A stretch of 64,000 nt of DNA from Gnetum montanum (lineage: Eukaryota; Streptophyta; Gnetopsida; Gnetales; Gnetaceae): assembly GCA_015680685.1 (NCBI GenBank), contig MNCI01025271.1, forward strand, positions 62,001 through 126,000. The letters are read 5' to 3'. Below, piece by piece: positions 1-10,437 of this stretch. A model generated the notes under the pieces. That model searched no databases and was not told where the DNA came from. It was given only the letters and a program-made list of their open reading frames with translations. Position 1 is the first letter of the stretch; each line of letters begins with the position of its first letter. The position numbers and the translations under genes are program-made.

Positions 1-365
1 AACCTAGTAGTGGATATGTGGGTTCAAGATGTGTATGGAAAGTGGGATCAGATGCTTATGCTATAACTAGTTCGAGATTAGTTAGTTAGTTAAATTAAAT
101 TAGTTAATTAAATTACTTCATCTCTCTCTTTAAGAACCAAAATCATAAAACATAAAATGATAAAAATCATATGCCTTGATTACACTTAGCCATACCATTA
201 TGCTTCACAAGTGTAATCCGGAAGACAACGAATGACCTATAGGGCAAGGTTCACTTCCTAGAAGACTAGTGCACCAAAAACTAAATAGTCCACAAAATTT
301 GACCAGATCACACATGAGTGCTCTATGATTCACATAGTTGGGCATAGGGGTACCGTTCACTACTC
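1..365 (-). repeat. Interspersed repeat, inverted copy of 36336-36700
   Basis: Read on the minus strand, this stretch matches 36336-36700 along most of its length. Shared landmarks in the same order are a 'ccctatgcccaac' block, a 'gtgatctgg'-like block, 'attacactt...aagtgtaat', a run of taattaactaa repeats, and a 'cccactttc...cttgaac' block. Indels and substitutions show that the copies are old. The 36.3 kb copy borders a minus-strand retroelement ORF, so the repeat is plausibly LTR-derived, but no TG...CA termini or target duplication are clear here. The left edge runs off the window. Confidence 0.6.
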
Positions 366-647
366 ATCACCTAATAAGGTTTTGAAACATTGTATATTTT
401 AGTAGGCATCACTAGTAGTGGTTGTGGGATCAATGAACAAGTTTATGTTTTGGAGAGATTTTAAAATATCCTGATAGTTAGTGAAGTTGAAGGGGTTGCT
501 CACCAAGGGAGCCAGGGAATGATTAGTTGTCATCCTAGTCCATGTTCTCCTAAGGATACAACTTGGAAATTGCAAAGCTCATTACTTTCTTAAAGTAAAG
601 CGATAGGTACTTGGTCAATTAGGGGCAAAGGTAAATGATTCTTGTTG
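366..647. other. No recognisable feature
   Basis: AT-rich unique-looking sequence between the inverted repeat and the solo-LTR-like block. No coding signal, known repeat motif or structured element is visible on either strand. Confidence 0.5.
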
Positions 648-1750
648 GGAGGGCTTGTTCATAAAATAAAAACTTATAAAATATGAATGCTAAAAGAAAA
701 CTAGAAGATTAAGTAAAAAGAAAAGGAAATATTAAGATAATATTTTTTTTGACAAAAAAATAGTAAAATATGCTATATAAAAAAATTTAAAAAAATAAAT
801 GCAAGAAATTGCAATATTAATAAAATTTTAAAAAAATAGTGAAATGCAAAATTTCGAAAAAGTAATATTTAAAACTAAATGATTAATAATACCACCTCAC
901 CAAAAGTCAAGAGTAAGGTAAGGATTGCCAAAATCAAGATTGGGAAACAAAGGGTTTGGAATTCTGATAACGAAAATGATAATTTGTAGGAAACAAGAGA
1001 TAACACAATGTAGTGACATGTCAATACATCAGTAGCATGCACCAGCACAACATGGAGGCAATCAACAACAACAACAACATGCTACAAGTAGTCAACGTCT
1101 GCAAGTCTACACGTAGTGTTAGCAGGGTCAACCAACAGTAGCTATCAATGGTAGAAATAGAGCCCATGTAGTGTGCCCAATAGAATAGCAAAAATTGCTC
1201 TCGTTGTTCAATTTTTAGTGTCAGATGGTGGTCAGTAGGTGACAGACAGCATGTTGCTAGTGGCAAAAGGTGTAGCCAGCTGTCAGCAGGATCAACTAGA
1301 GACATTAGTAATAATGGATGCAACTGGTGATGGTAGCTTTGGATAGTGCACTACACATGATGGTAGCATTGATGGTTCCTCTTTCTTTCTCTCACCATCA
1401 CCAACAACATAGGAAGAGTGCAAGACTACACATTTCGGTGGTGGTTGGGGTTTTCCTACCTGATAGTGACTACGCTTCAGCAACTACACCAGTGGCCGTG
1501 GGAGGCCAAGAAAAAGTTTACAATTTATTACTTACGATATTTTATTTAAGTCTTAAGATTCAAGATAGTCATTTAATTTAAATTCTCTGGACTTTTCAAT
1601 TTAATTTACTTTTTTTGGAACATCACATGGCCCTCTCTAGCTAAGACTATTCCTAGGTTTTTATACCTATACAAAAGGTGCCCTAGACAATTGTCTCCTC
1701 AAACAAGCTTTTTTTATGATGTTGGTGCATCCAAAATTTATGCATCAACA
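648..1750 (+). mobile_element. Solo-LTR-like remnant, same family as the LTRs at 18172 and 26986
   Basis: The last 150 bp align with the ends of the two LTRs of the large gypsy element. Shared landmarks are 'ccctctctagctaagacta', 'ttcctaggttt..tacc', 'agtctcct'-like sequence, and the terminus 'aaaatttatgcatcaaca' at 1733-1750. The start near 648 (tgttggga) is a guess based on weak similarity to the family start TGTTGAGG. The block ends exactly where LRR-coding sequence resumes at 1751. No internal element or target duplication is visible, so this is either a solo LTR or the last piece of a lost copy. Small ORFs inside it look like LTR sequence rather than genes. Confidence 0.6.
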
Positions 1751-2310
1751 ATTGACAGAGAAATGGCTAGAGCTAGAGGATGTACTGGTAATAGTAGATA
1801 ACAATGTGATAGATCTCTTAAGCAACAATTTGACAGGTGAGATTCCAAAAAGCATAGGAACCCTCATTACCTTGAGCTTGCTGAATTTATTGTATAACAT
1901 GTTGACTAGGCACATACCTCCATCAATGGGGAAATTACAACTTCTAGAATAGCTAGATTTAAGATGGAACAATTTATCAGAATATATTCCAATGCAATTG
2001 TAGTCATTAGACTTTTTAAGTGTTCTGAATGTTTCTCATAACAAATTATGCCATAGGATTCCCAAAAGCACACAATTTTAGAATTTGATGAAAGTTCATT
2101 TATAGAGAATTAATGTTTGTGTGGATTTCCTACCAGCATTCCATGCAAGGATGAAAATGAAACAAAGTCTATAGAATACAAGACAAAGATAAAATCTCAT
2201 CATGATTGGTGGGATTAGGTTAATGAACATGTATCATTGGTGGCATTTAGATTAGGGCTTTGGGTTATCATTTGGTGGCACAATTGCTATGTATTTTCAC
2301 TAGGATGCCT
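1751..2310 (+). pseudogene. LRR receptor-like protein, C-terminal fragment (broken)
   Basis: The translation shows two or three plant extracellular LRR units (NNLTGEIPKSIG, LSLLNLLYNML, WNNLSEYIP, LNVSHNKL). They are followed by the loop that closes receptor-like proteins (IPKSTQF, then a C-x-FP-type motif near 2115-2140), and then a hydrophobic, tryptophan-rich stretch near 2230-2290 that could be a transmembrane helix. In-frame stops after KLQLLE, after IPMQL and within the closing loop make it non-functional. The N-terminal part is absent: an LTR terminus sits directly at its left edge. The family acts at the plasma membrane in ligand perception in immunity or development. No kinase domain is seen, which favours a receptor-like protein over a kinase. 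It is homologous to 28360-28690. Confidence 0.8.
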
Positions 2311-2760
2311 TTCCTCAGGCCTTTGTAACCTACCTTATTTGAATGCAATCTTGTATTTCTAAAGCTATCAAATGTAGTAAGTTTCCTTTATAGTTTTGTG
2401 CTTGTATGTGTGAGGGTCTTTATCAATATGTTTTATTGTATAAATTTCAGTATGTGCCTATGATTCTATAGCACTTATACATGGTAAATCTTTGGTCTAT
2501 GTCCATGCTTTTGTTACAATCTCAAATCCCCTTGTAAAAATATATTTGACATAGTATTGTCAAGAGTAGCATTTGATTAGTCTGCTTTTATGGGTAAAAA
2601 TATTTTCAGACCCTCCTATTGTTTGCTAATTAATTTAGCTTGATGGTTGGGTCGTGCTTTCAAGATTTATGTTTTTGAATTTCTTCTTTTTAATTATCTA
2701 TATGTAAAATACTTCCTCTTAGAACTGATGAAGATGTTCTCAATGGAAATAACAGTTAAA
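2290..2760 (+). repeat. Duplicated non-coding block shared with 17060-17470
   Basis: Starting from 'gatgcctttc' and 'ttaccttatttgaa-gcaa', both copies run on through 'aaagct-tcaa', 'gagagtccttgtcat'-like sequence, 'tgttttactgtat', and 'tacatg-taaat'. In the 17 kb copy this follows an LRR segment and fits the start of an intron. Here it follows the C-terminal fragment, so the LRR copies have been rearranged relative to one another. Confidence 0.6.
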
Positions 2761-5460
2761 ATTTGTTTGTTGTTGTTGATGTTTGACAAAGAGTCATTTC
2801 ATGCAACGGATTTAATCTAAAATCATTTGTAGGTATTGCAATTATATGAAATTATGCCAAGGTTTAAATTATGTTAAAATACAATAATACAGATGCAATA
2901 ACAATTTGCTTACCTTATCAAATGCACATACTCATTCTTATTGTGTAAGTTACAAGTTATAAAAAGCTTGGAAAACTTTTTGCATCCCTACTAACATCAT
3001 GGATAGTACACACTACATAAGAGAATTTTGTGAACTAGGATTTAATAAAAGCTTGCAAACGAAGATAATAGATTGAAATATAATAGCAATATAAACAATA
3101 ATAAACTTTAGGCAAAATATTTCACAAAACATGTTTTTATAAAATATTTTAAACCAACCACTGAGATGGAAAGAACACTTATTATAACAAATCAAAGTTG
3201 CTAATAAAAAAAATAGGCTGAAAATTTATCTTCTAAAATAATAGTGCATATAATGTAAATTTGAAAATATTATAAACCAAAAAAATAATTTGAAAATGTA
3301 AGTGCTTTGATAATACTTTTCGTAATTCATAGGGGAAAAGTTTTTGAAAAATAAGCATAAGCTTTAAGAAATGCACTATTTAACTCTCCCTTTTAGCTTT
3401 TCGACATCCAATAATCTTCCCTTGAGATGTATGTTGCACAAATAAATTAGGAGATAAACTAACAAAGTATCTATAGAGATTAAGTCCCATAACAATAGCT
3501 TTGATTCCAATTTTTGATTATCCAGTTAAATGCTAAGTTGAAAGAAATTATGATTGGCCTAGCTAATCATAAAACCAAAAGCCATAGCTTCATTTGAAAC
3601 ATAGGTCCAAATGTATTAAACCACCAACTAATGCAAGGTAATAAACACATCAAACATCTTCTAATTTGTTAAGCATTATACTATTTTACTTACAAGGTAT
3701 TCCTTCTTATCTATTGCATTTTTTCTCTTCCTATATCTATGTGGTAACAACATTAAAGCTTTTTAAGCTAAAATTAAAATTGAAGTTTAATATGAATACT
3801 ATAGCAATTAGTTGTTGAACTAGAAACTTAAATAAATTAATTTTAAAAAACCCCTACAAGATTGATGGTATGTCAAAATTCTTTATCATTTTCTATAGCC
3901 TAGCATGAGTAGATCCCACAACACAGGAAACGATTAGTGAAAGCACCTTATTGTAGTAACTTTGGTAAGTGCAATAGTTGTTGCTAGTTCTGAAGTGGAG
4001 GGTGAAGTAGTCCTTGCTAGTATGCATGCACTAACACATCAACAAAAATTTTAATTTTTGAATTGATAATATTCTTGTTAGGTAACAAAGTTTTTGTCTT
4101 ATAAGCTATCTATTCAAATTGATCAATACTTATTGTAGTGAAACTAAAAGTATTCACAGAAAACTTCTATCTTATTTGATCATTTTTGTCATTTACATTA
4201 ACTTAATTTTTCATACCTTTAGCTTTATCACATTTTTTCTCTTCCTTTGTCACATTTTTCTTCAGTAGAAAAGGACAAACATTAAATAAATGTTCTTTGC
4301 AATGACAAAAATTATAAAAATAAAGAAGATTATAATATGTAAATTGGTTAAATGTAAGTGTTCCCACTTGCTTGCAATATTAATTCTTTTTTATGGTTAA
4401 GAAGATTAATTAAGAAAAGTAGAAAAGAAAAGAAAAGACATCTACAAGAACTAGATGGTGTGGAAATAGATTCTATGTGTGTAATGGGATTAAGAAAGTT
4501 AACAATTAGCTACTAAGCTATTTAGAAAATTAATAAAAGATTAAATAATTTGACAAAACATGGAAGTTAGAATAGTTTTCAAAATGGGTATCAAAATTTG
4601 GTGTTAATTTACATATGATCAACATTACATGCTTATGTATAAATGATCCTATATCCATGATACATTGTACATTCAATTGCACATTTGAAATATCACCTAG
4701 CTAAACAAGCAAAATAAAACAAGAATAGTACATGACATAAATAATTTGAATGTTGTGTTTTTGCATCACATCATTTAATTGAGAAGCAAAACTTTGATTA
4801 GGAGGTAGGGAACCCAAAATTCGAATGAACACATACTATGATGTAAAATCAACAACCAATCACTATATCATTGGGAAGAATAAAATTAGGTATCTTATTT
4901 GCATCAACATCACGTATCACAAATTTATTATAGCTAATATAATAAGAATAAATAAAATTTTTTGCATCAATGGAAGTATAAATTTTGGCATTTGTAGAAG
5001 TAGTTGGAGAAATGATAATTGTAGGGAAATCAAATCTATTAGTAAAACCCTTGAGATCCACAAAACTTCAAATGCTTGGCTTGTAGAAGGAAACCTTTGA
5101 AAAGTCACAATTGAAGATGTCTTAAGACATTAATGATATTTGAGTAGAAAACCAAGTTATCATATGTCACAACTCATTAAAAAGAGGTCAAAAATTGAAT
5201 GACCAGTGCACACCCTAAGGTACAAGATTTAAAGCCTTGTATTAGCACCTCCATAGGCTAGCTTAAAGGCATGTTGTAACGATAAATCATAGAAGTGAAT
5301 AAGTTGAGTACTTGCCAAAGATGATTACTTTGCATAGTTTTATGTTTGAATATGTTGAGTTCAAAACGTACTACCAACAACCTTTATCCTTTGCCCTTAC
5401 TGTACCCTATATCCTTTGCCTTTACTATAACGCTTAGAGTAAGCAGACCTCACCTTACCA
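2761..5460. other. Intergenic, no gene recognised
   Basis: Very AT-rich sequence with many homopolymer runs. The few short ORFs (for example 4825-5100) have no recognisable motifs, and the two strands overlap with equally poor content. No RNA gene, LTR terminus or clear tandem repeat was found. Confidence 0.6.
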
Positions 5461-5649
5461 GAAAATAATGATAAAGTTTTTTGAATCTCTGTTTCCAACC
5501 TTCCCTGCAATATTAGCTAGATACCTTCCCTGCCATCGTTGGCTCGGGAGTAAAGGCAAGAGTAAACTAAACATTGGGAAATCTAGTTTTGATATCTATG
5601 CGCTGATTTTTATACGAGCTTGCTGGAGCGGTAGAGATTCTATCCAAAC

Positions 5650-5940
5650 ATGGGCAGGTTGAGTTCAATAGCCATGAACAACCCTACTTTATCGACAACA
5701 ATGGCAGCCCACCTTGGTCCATCCTCATTTCTTGGCTACAACATTCAGCTACGCCCGGACAGCGTGAAGAATTTCCACAGCAATCCCAGAACCAGAATCA
5801 GAAACTACAAATTCTCCATTCACTGTTCAACCCAGCTACGGACAGTTCCCACTGCAGCGCCACAGCCCAGAATAGAGGGCCTAGAGGAAGAGGTAGAACA
5901 AAAAGAACCTATAGGATTGAATATTGCTGTTGCTATTTCT
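5650..5940 (+). CDS. Possible first exon of a plastid-targeted protein (unrecognised)
   Basis: Distinctly GC-richer than its surroundings. Three in-frame ATGs occur at 5650, 5674 (context gccATGa) and 5701 (ATGGCAGCC); I favour 5674 or 5701. The first 50 or so residues are rich in Ser, Asn, Arg and hydroxylated residues and poor in acidic ones, ending near a Cys-Ser-Thr stretch, which is the look of a chloroplast transit peptide. An acidic segment follows (GLEEEVEQKEP), then a hydrophobic stretch (IGLNIAVAIS). The frame meets a good splice donor, CT|GTAAGC, at 5941. No downstream exon is recognisable: a copia fragment begins within 20 bp, so the gene is either split by it or truncated. The protein family is unknown to me. 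Confidence 0.45.
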
Positions 5941-5958
5941 GTAAGCGACTATCAAAAT

Positions 5959-6339
5959 TTAACAAGTGAGCTTCATGGATGAGAACTTTATTATCAAGGT
6001 GCTGGCCAACGCTTTGTCTGATGTTTCAAATTGTTCATCAATAGCTTTTAACAAAGCGCACACATTGTTATACTGTTCCAATGATCCATGTATACTAGCT
6101 GAGATCTTGGTTTTTATGAACATTACGCAGAGACGATTAGATCGCTCCCATTTATCATAAAGACCAATATCATCTGGATGGCTGGTTGCATTAACCGTAG
6201 GTGGTTCATCCTTACGGATAGCATAATCAATGTCCATCCATCTGAAATGAAGGAGAATTCTCTCCTTCCACACCTTGCAATTATCACCCATCAATTTAGG
6301 AATGTCACATTTAAAGTCAAAGTAATTTACAGGTTGCAT
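5959..6339 (-). pseudogene. gag: Ty1/copia gag, N-terminal fragment
   Basis: This 126-codon minus-strand ORF has the hallmarks of the copia-type gag (UBN2/gag-polypeptide) domain: an early 'F' and 'L.GDNCKVWKERILLHF' segment (W-K motif near residue 23), 'MDIDYAI', 'WERSNRLCVMFIKTKIS' and 'ALLKAIDEQF'. Full-length gag is normally 250-300 residues before the zinc knuckle; here the frame stops after LTC, next to the exon-like ORF, so the element is truncated at its 3' side. Upstream, in element orientation, lie a leader, a tRNA-iMet primer site and an LTR at 7411-7749. The capsid protein would have packaged the element RNA. Confidence 0.85.
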
Positions 6340-6393
6340 AGCTGAAAAATAAACATGCTTATGTCACTAAATTTTAGGCTATAAATTGTAGGA

Positions 6394-6748
6394 CATGTGT
6401 ACCAATGTAAACATGCAAAAATATGAATCACATGACATAAAATTGCCTGTGGGCTAAATTTTAATTCAAACAGACTCATATATCCTTATGATGAAGCTAT
6501 TAAACTATATTCCTTTTCTTAATCCCTATGGGCAAATTAAGAAAAATAATTCAATACTTCACCCTGATTAATCACTATAAATATAATGGAAATTCATGTG
6601 GGGCAAAATCTATCATATGATAGATGATTAATCACAATACTATATATGTGATGAAATACCTTAGGGCACATTTACCAATGAAAAACATGCAAGATATGAA
6701 TCAAATGACATAAAATTGCCTATGGGCTAAATTTTAATTCAAATAGAT
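6394..6748 (-). repeat. Direct repeat, about 273 bp period, running into the gap
   Basis: A block of about 80 bp (landmarks 'accaatg..aaacatgcaa', 'gacataaaattgcct', 'gggctaaattttaattcaaa') occurs at 6401-6475 and again at 6673-6748, offset by about 273 bp. The second copy ends directly at the N run. The repeat lies in the untranslated leader of the copia element, and more copies may be hidden in the gap. Confidence 0.8.
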
Positions 6749-7097
6749 NNNNNNNNNNNNNNNNNNNNNNNNNNNNNNNNNNNNNNNNNNNNNNNNNNNN
6801 NNNNNNNNNNNNNNNNNNNNNNNNNNNNNNNNNNNNNNNNNNNNNNNNNNNNNNNNNNNNNNNNNNNNNNNNNNNNNNNNNNNNNNNNNNNNNNNNNNNN
6901 NNNNNNNNNNNNNNNNNNNNNNNNNNNNNNNNNNNNNNNNNNNNNNNNNNNNNNNNNNNNNNNNNNNNNNNNNNNNNNNNNNNNNNNNNNNNNNNNNNNN
7001 NNNNNNNNNNNNNNNNNNNNNNNNNNNNNNNNNNNNNNNNNNNNNNNNNNNNNNNNNNNNNNNNNNNNNNNNNNNNNNNNNNNNNNNNNNNNNNNNN
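6749..7097. other. Assembly gap (349 N)
   Basis: Unknown bases inside the copia leader. Because a 273-bp repeat ends exactly at the gap, a collapsed tandem repeat is the likely cause. ORFs crossing it have no meaning. Confidence 0.99.
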
Positions 7098-7396
7098 ATA
7101 GACTGCCCGAGATAGCACCATTCTCTCAGGGTAGCAGATCCATGGCCAGAAGAAAACATAAGGCCAGCATGAAAAATCAAGGATCCAAACACTGAAGCAC
7201 TCATTCTAATTGGGCTAAAGGGGCATCATAAATAAAGGTTCCAGATCTCACTAGATCTACTACATCATAAAAATATGCAGACAAAAATTGTAGAAACCCC
7301 GAAATGCATAGAAAAAAATTGCAAAAATTTGCAGACAGAAACAACGCAGCAAAACCTAGAAAACCAAAACTAAGCATCAAGGTAGAGATCCAATCT

Positions 7397-7408
7397 GCTC
7401 TGATACCA
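7397..7408 (-). other. Copia primer-binding site (tRNA-iMet)
   Basis: The minus strand reads TGGTATCAGAGC, the standard plant copia primer-binding site complementary to the 3' end of initiator methionine tRNA. Two bases separate it from the LTR terminus (TGTTAG on the plus strand from 7411). This fixes both the element's orientation and the LTR boundary. Confidence 0.93.
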
Positions 7409-7410
7409 AA

Positions 7411-7749
7411 TGTTAGAAATCTACGTGCATCAAAACCGGATTGCACAAGCGGAAGCATGTAAAAACAGATCTCTTAATCTACAAATGTGCATGAAACAAA
7501 AATGCACAAATCAATTTTGAAAAACAGATCGAACTAACCTCCAGCCATTGATGCCATTGATGCCTGAATGTTCCGGATCTTCTTTCACACAGGCGCTCTG
7601 AGATGATGGTGTATGCAGACTGTAAGCGACTGTGAAAGGGACCTGAACTGCTACACTGCAATTGATTCCTTGTGCCTTGTTCTCCCATCAAGAACCCAAA
7701 AGGCCTCGAAATCAGTTACCATTTATTAGAAAAATATGAGACCATTACA
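7411..7749 (-). mobile_element. 5' LTR of the truncated copia element
   Basis: A 339-bp block bounded by TGTTAG at 7411 and TTACA at 7749, giving the TG...CA termini expected of an LTR. It lies immediately next to the tRNA-iMet primer site. In the minus orientation it is the 5' LTR, so it would contain the promoter. The partner 3' LTR is not in the vicinity: the element is cut within gag near 5959. The right end is inferred from the CA terminus alone. Confidence 0.8.
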
Positions 7750-8403
7750 AGATAACAATGAATAGATTTCAACGGATGGATTGCAACGAGTTGTCATCAT
7801 ATGTTGCAATCGATGACAATCATTTCCACATGTTGCTTGCCAAGGATAGCAATGTAAGTTGTCAATGGATAGCAACGAAAACTATCATGTTGCTGTCCAA
7901 AGCTATCACATTGTTACATAAGTTACTCATTTTGTTCACATGTTATATTCCTGTGTATGTGTTATTTCTCACATGATATAAGGTCGATTTGATGAGTTCT
8001 GTATCTATAGGAATGGTGACTTGTTTCCAAATTACTCATATTGTCTTCACACCTTCTTTCTTTCATTATGTCATATTTATCTGCATAATTTAGCGATGCC
8101 TTTATAAGTTCAATTTTCCATTATTCTTAATGGATAAATCAGAATATGTGTTGTCTCTTCTAGATAATATATGTGTTTGGTCATATGTTTTTGTTGATCA
8201 AACTCTAATTCTAATTCTTTATAGTTGGATTAAATAACTCAGTCAGACAATCTACTTGCTTAGACACATCTAGTTGTGATTCGCATGGTAAAACCATCTT
8301 AACGTTTTGATAGGATTATGAAAGGGAAATGTTATCATGTCAATTGAAGACCTTAAAGAGTCCATTGGATAACTATTTTTACACCAAGGTAATGTAGCCT
8401 TAA
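7750..8403. other. No gene recognised
   Basis: A short region (7770-7900) repeats variants of 'atgttgc' and 'gatagcaa' imperfectly. A small ORF at 7758-7976 over this low-complexity stretch is not convincing. The rest is AT-rich without signal. Confidence 0.5.
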
Positions 8404-9560
8404 ATATGTTCTCCATGGTGGTTACCTCTATCACCCGCTCCCCTTGCTATCACAAATGCTAAGGCGGCTCCCTCGTGGTATCGAAAAGGTGTCATTTCCT
8501 TGAATTGTCTTAGGCTGGCTAGTCGTTGGATTTTAGGGGTCAAGTTTAACACTTTGTATAGGGAGTCAGCTACAATGAAACATTGCCTTGTTCAGATTTA
8601 CTCTTTCCTCCATGGTCACTGGCACCTGGATGTTACACTGCAAAGCCTTTTTCATGGCCTTCAATGGCTTAATGGGGTTAAACTCTTTCCCTATCAGCCA
8701 TCTGTTCCCTTTCATCTCATGCACGACCCATCTGTAGTCATTCAACGTTGCAATAAATATTGGCACAAACAAGAGTCAGAAACATTTTGGATCCCTCTCT
8801 TCCAACTTATTTGGAAACTTCCGACCCTCCCCAAAATTAAGCAGTTCCTTTGGTGTCTTCTCCACCATGGTCTTCCTATCGAAAAACGTCTAGAATATCT
8901 TGGGATTCCTAATTCCACTTGTCCTCTATGTGGTGGACTAGATGACTTTGTCCATGTGTTTTGGCAATGTCCCTTTGCTCAACATGTGTGGCAGTGGAGT
9001 TCTAAATATTTTCCATCCTACAAGCTATCTCAAGAGGATGCCATATTCAGATTCTTGAACATTACTTCTACTAATCTTAATTTTCTGTGGAAAGTTATTA
9101 GACCTATTATTTTATATTATATTTGGAAGCAAAGATGCAATGTTCTATTTCAAAAGACAGAGTATTCTAACAAATGTTTGCTTACCAGGTTGGATATGTT
9201 GTAGATCTTTCGCCTCACCTATTTTCAACTCACATCTCAAGCATCCAAGTTCAATCTGGATAGTCATCAATTGGTTCATCTCCTGCAGCTATGGGAAAGA
9301 CCTATGTGTTTTAGTTACACTTAGCATCTAATTCTATGTCATTCTATTTTGTAAAAAGCTAGTCTGTGCAAACATTTGGTTGTGTCCCAACTTGGGATAC
9401 CTCCTCTAATACTAGTTTATTTTTAAGGTGTTTCCCGAGTGTCATTCACGATGCTCTCAGTTTTCCCCTTCCCTTAACCCTATGACTTATTCAAGTTGTT
9501 GTAATTAATGCTCCTTTAATTTCAATAAAACTTCTTTTCGGGGTCCGACAGCCCCCCCAC
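8404..9560 (+). mobile_element. L1-like LINE, 3' end with zf-RVT domain (5'-truncated)
   Basis: An open frame runs from about 8404 to 9204 with no need for a start codon. It encodes the region after the reverse transcriptase: a 'K..PSWYRKGVISLNCL' type link, then the zinc-binding zf-RVT module (W-x-LP-x-LPKIKQFLWCLLHHGLP, CPLCGG, HVFWQCPFAQHVW), with C-x2-C near residue 143 and a later H...C pair as in the family. A 3' UTR follows, ending with AATAAA at 9522 and a pyrimidine-rich end, typical of plant L1-type LINEs. The absence of endonuclease and reverse transcriptase indicates ordinary 5' truncation during target-primed insertion. There is no stop within the domain, so this insertion is younger than most others in the window. 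Confidence 0.85.
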
Positions 9561-9571
9561 CCCCGCCCCCC
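9551..9571. repeat. C-rich simple sequence
   Basis: An almost pure cytosine run interrupted by A and G lies just past the LINE 3' end. It is the only strongly C-skewed stretch in an AT-rich neighbourhood, apart from the C run near 51.7 kb. Confidence 0.85.
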
Positions 9572-10437
9572 TTCCAAAGAGAAATGATTCAATTGACATA
9601 GCTCAGGTATTAAGAGTAATGGGGTACTTTGTTTGTAAACAAGAGTACAAGCAATACATGCAAACATACTATGAGTTATTTTAACATTATCTATAATTGA
9701 ACTTTAACTTATTATTACATCTAGAGATGTTAGGGATGTTTTGGCAATTAGAAGCTTTCCATATTAATGGGCAATGGCTCTAAGGGCTTTGTTGCTCCAT
9801 ATACTTTTGACCTTTACTGGTTCTTTGCTAATTGATTCTCTTTCGAAGGAAGTGCCCTTGAAAAGGGAAACTTTCAACCATTATTATTATTATTATTATT
9901 ATTTTGTGTTTTATCATTGGCTCCTCATATTTGGATTCATGTTGCACAACCTTTGCAAGACCCCTAACTTTTACTGTTCAAAAAGACCTCACCAATTCAC
10001 TGATGTGCAATAACTATCTTTTTCCAACGATGGAAGCCTTGTATTTTTTTTCCTTATTATTATTATTATTATTATTACAAGGATTCACAAAAACTTAAGG
10101 TTATAGGAAGTGCCTTTGACTTCATATTTCACGACAAGTTATCTTGTAGTTCTTATCTTATACTCTCATCATCATCTTAGCTTTGTCCCAATAAAATGGG
10201 GCTAATAGGATGAGTTCTATTTTGCCATCAGAAAAAGAACTCATCCATGAGATTTGGCATGGTCTTATAACTCGCTGCCAACCTAACACTAACACTCCTC
10301 CTTTCTTATACTCTGCATGTGATATTTACTTCATTGAGTATTTTTTTTCTTAATTGATCATGTCATTGTGCACATTTATTCTTAGAATTTTCAGATTCTA
10401 AGTTAAAGGTATTTTTCTTTTGCTTTGATTATCTTAT
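9572..10437. other. Intergenic with two (ATT)n microsatellites
   Basis: Trinucleotide ATT/TTA runs lie at 9881-9904 and 10053-10078. ORFs crossing them encode only tyrosine or leucine runs. No gene or element boundary is recognised. Confidence 0.7.

Noticed and set aside
6720-7204. ORFs across the first N run (and likewise 26001-26261)
   Set aside because: Most of their length is unknown sequence; the openness is an artefact.
9774-10098. ORFs with Tyr or Leu runs
   Set aside because: They result from ATT microsatellites.
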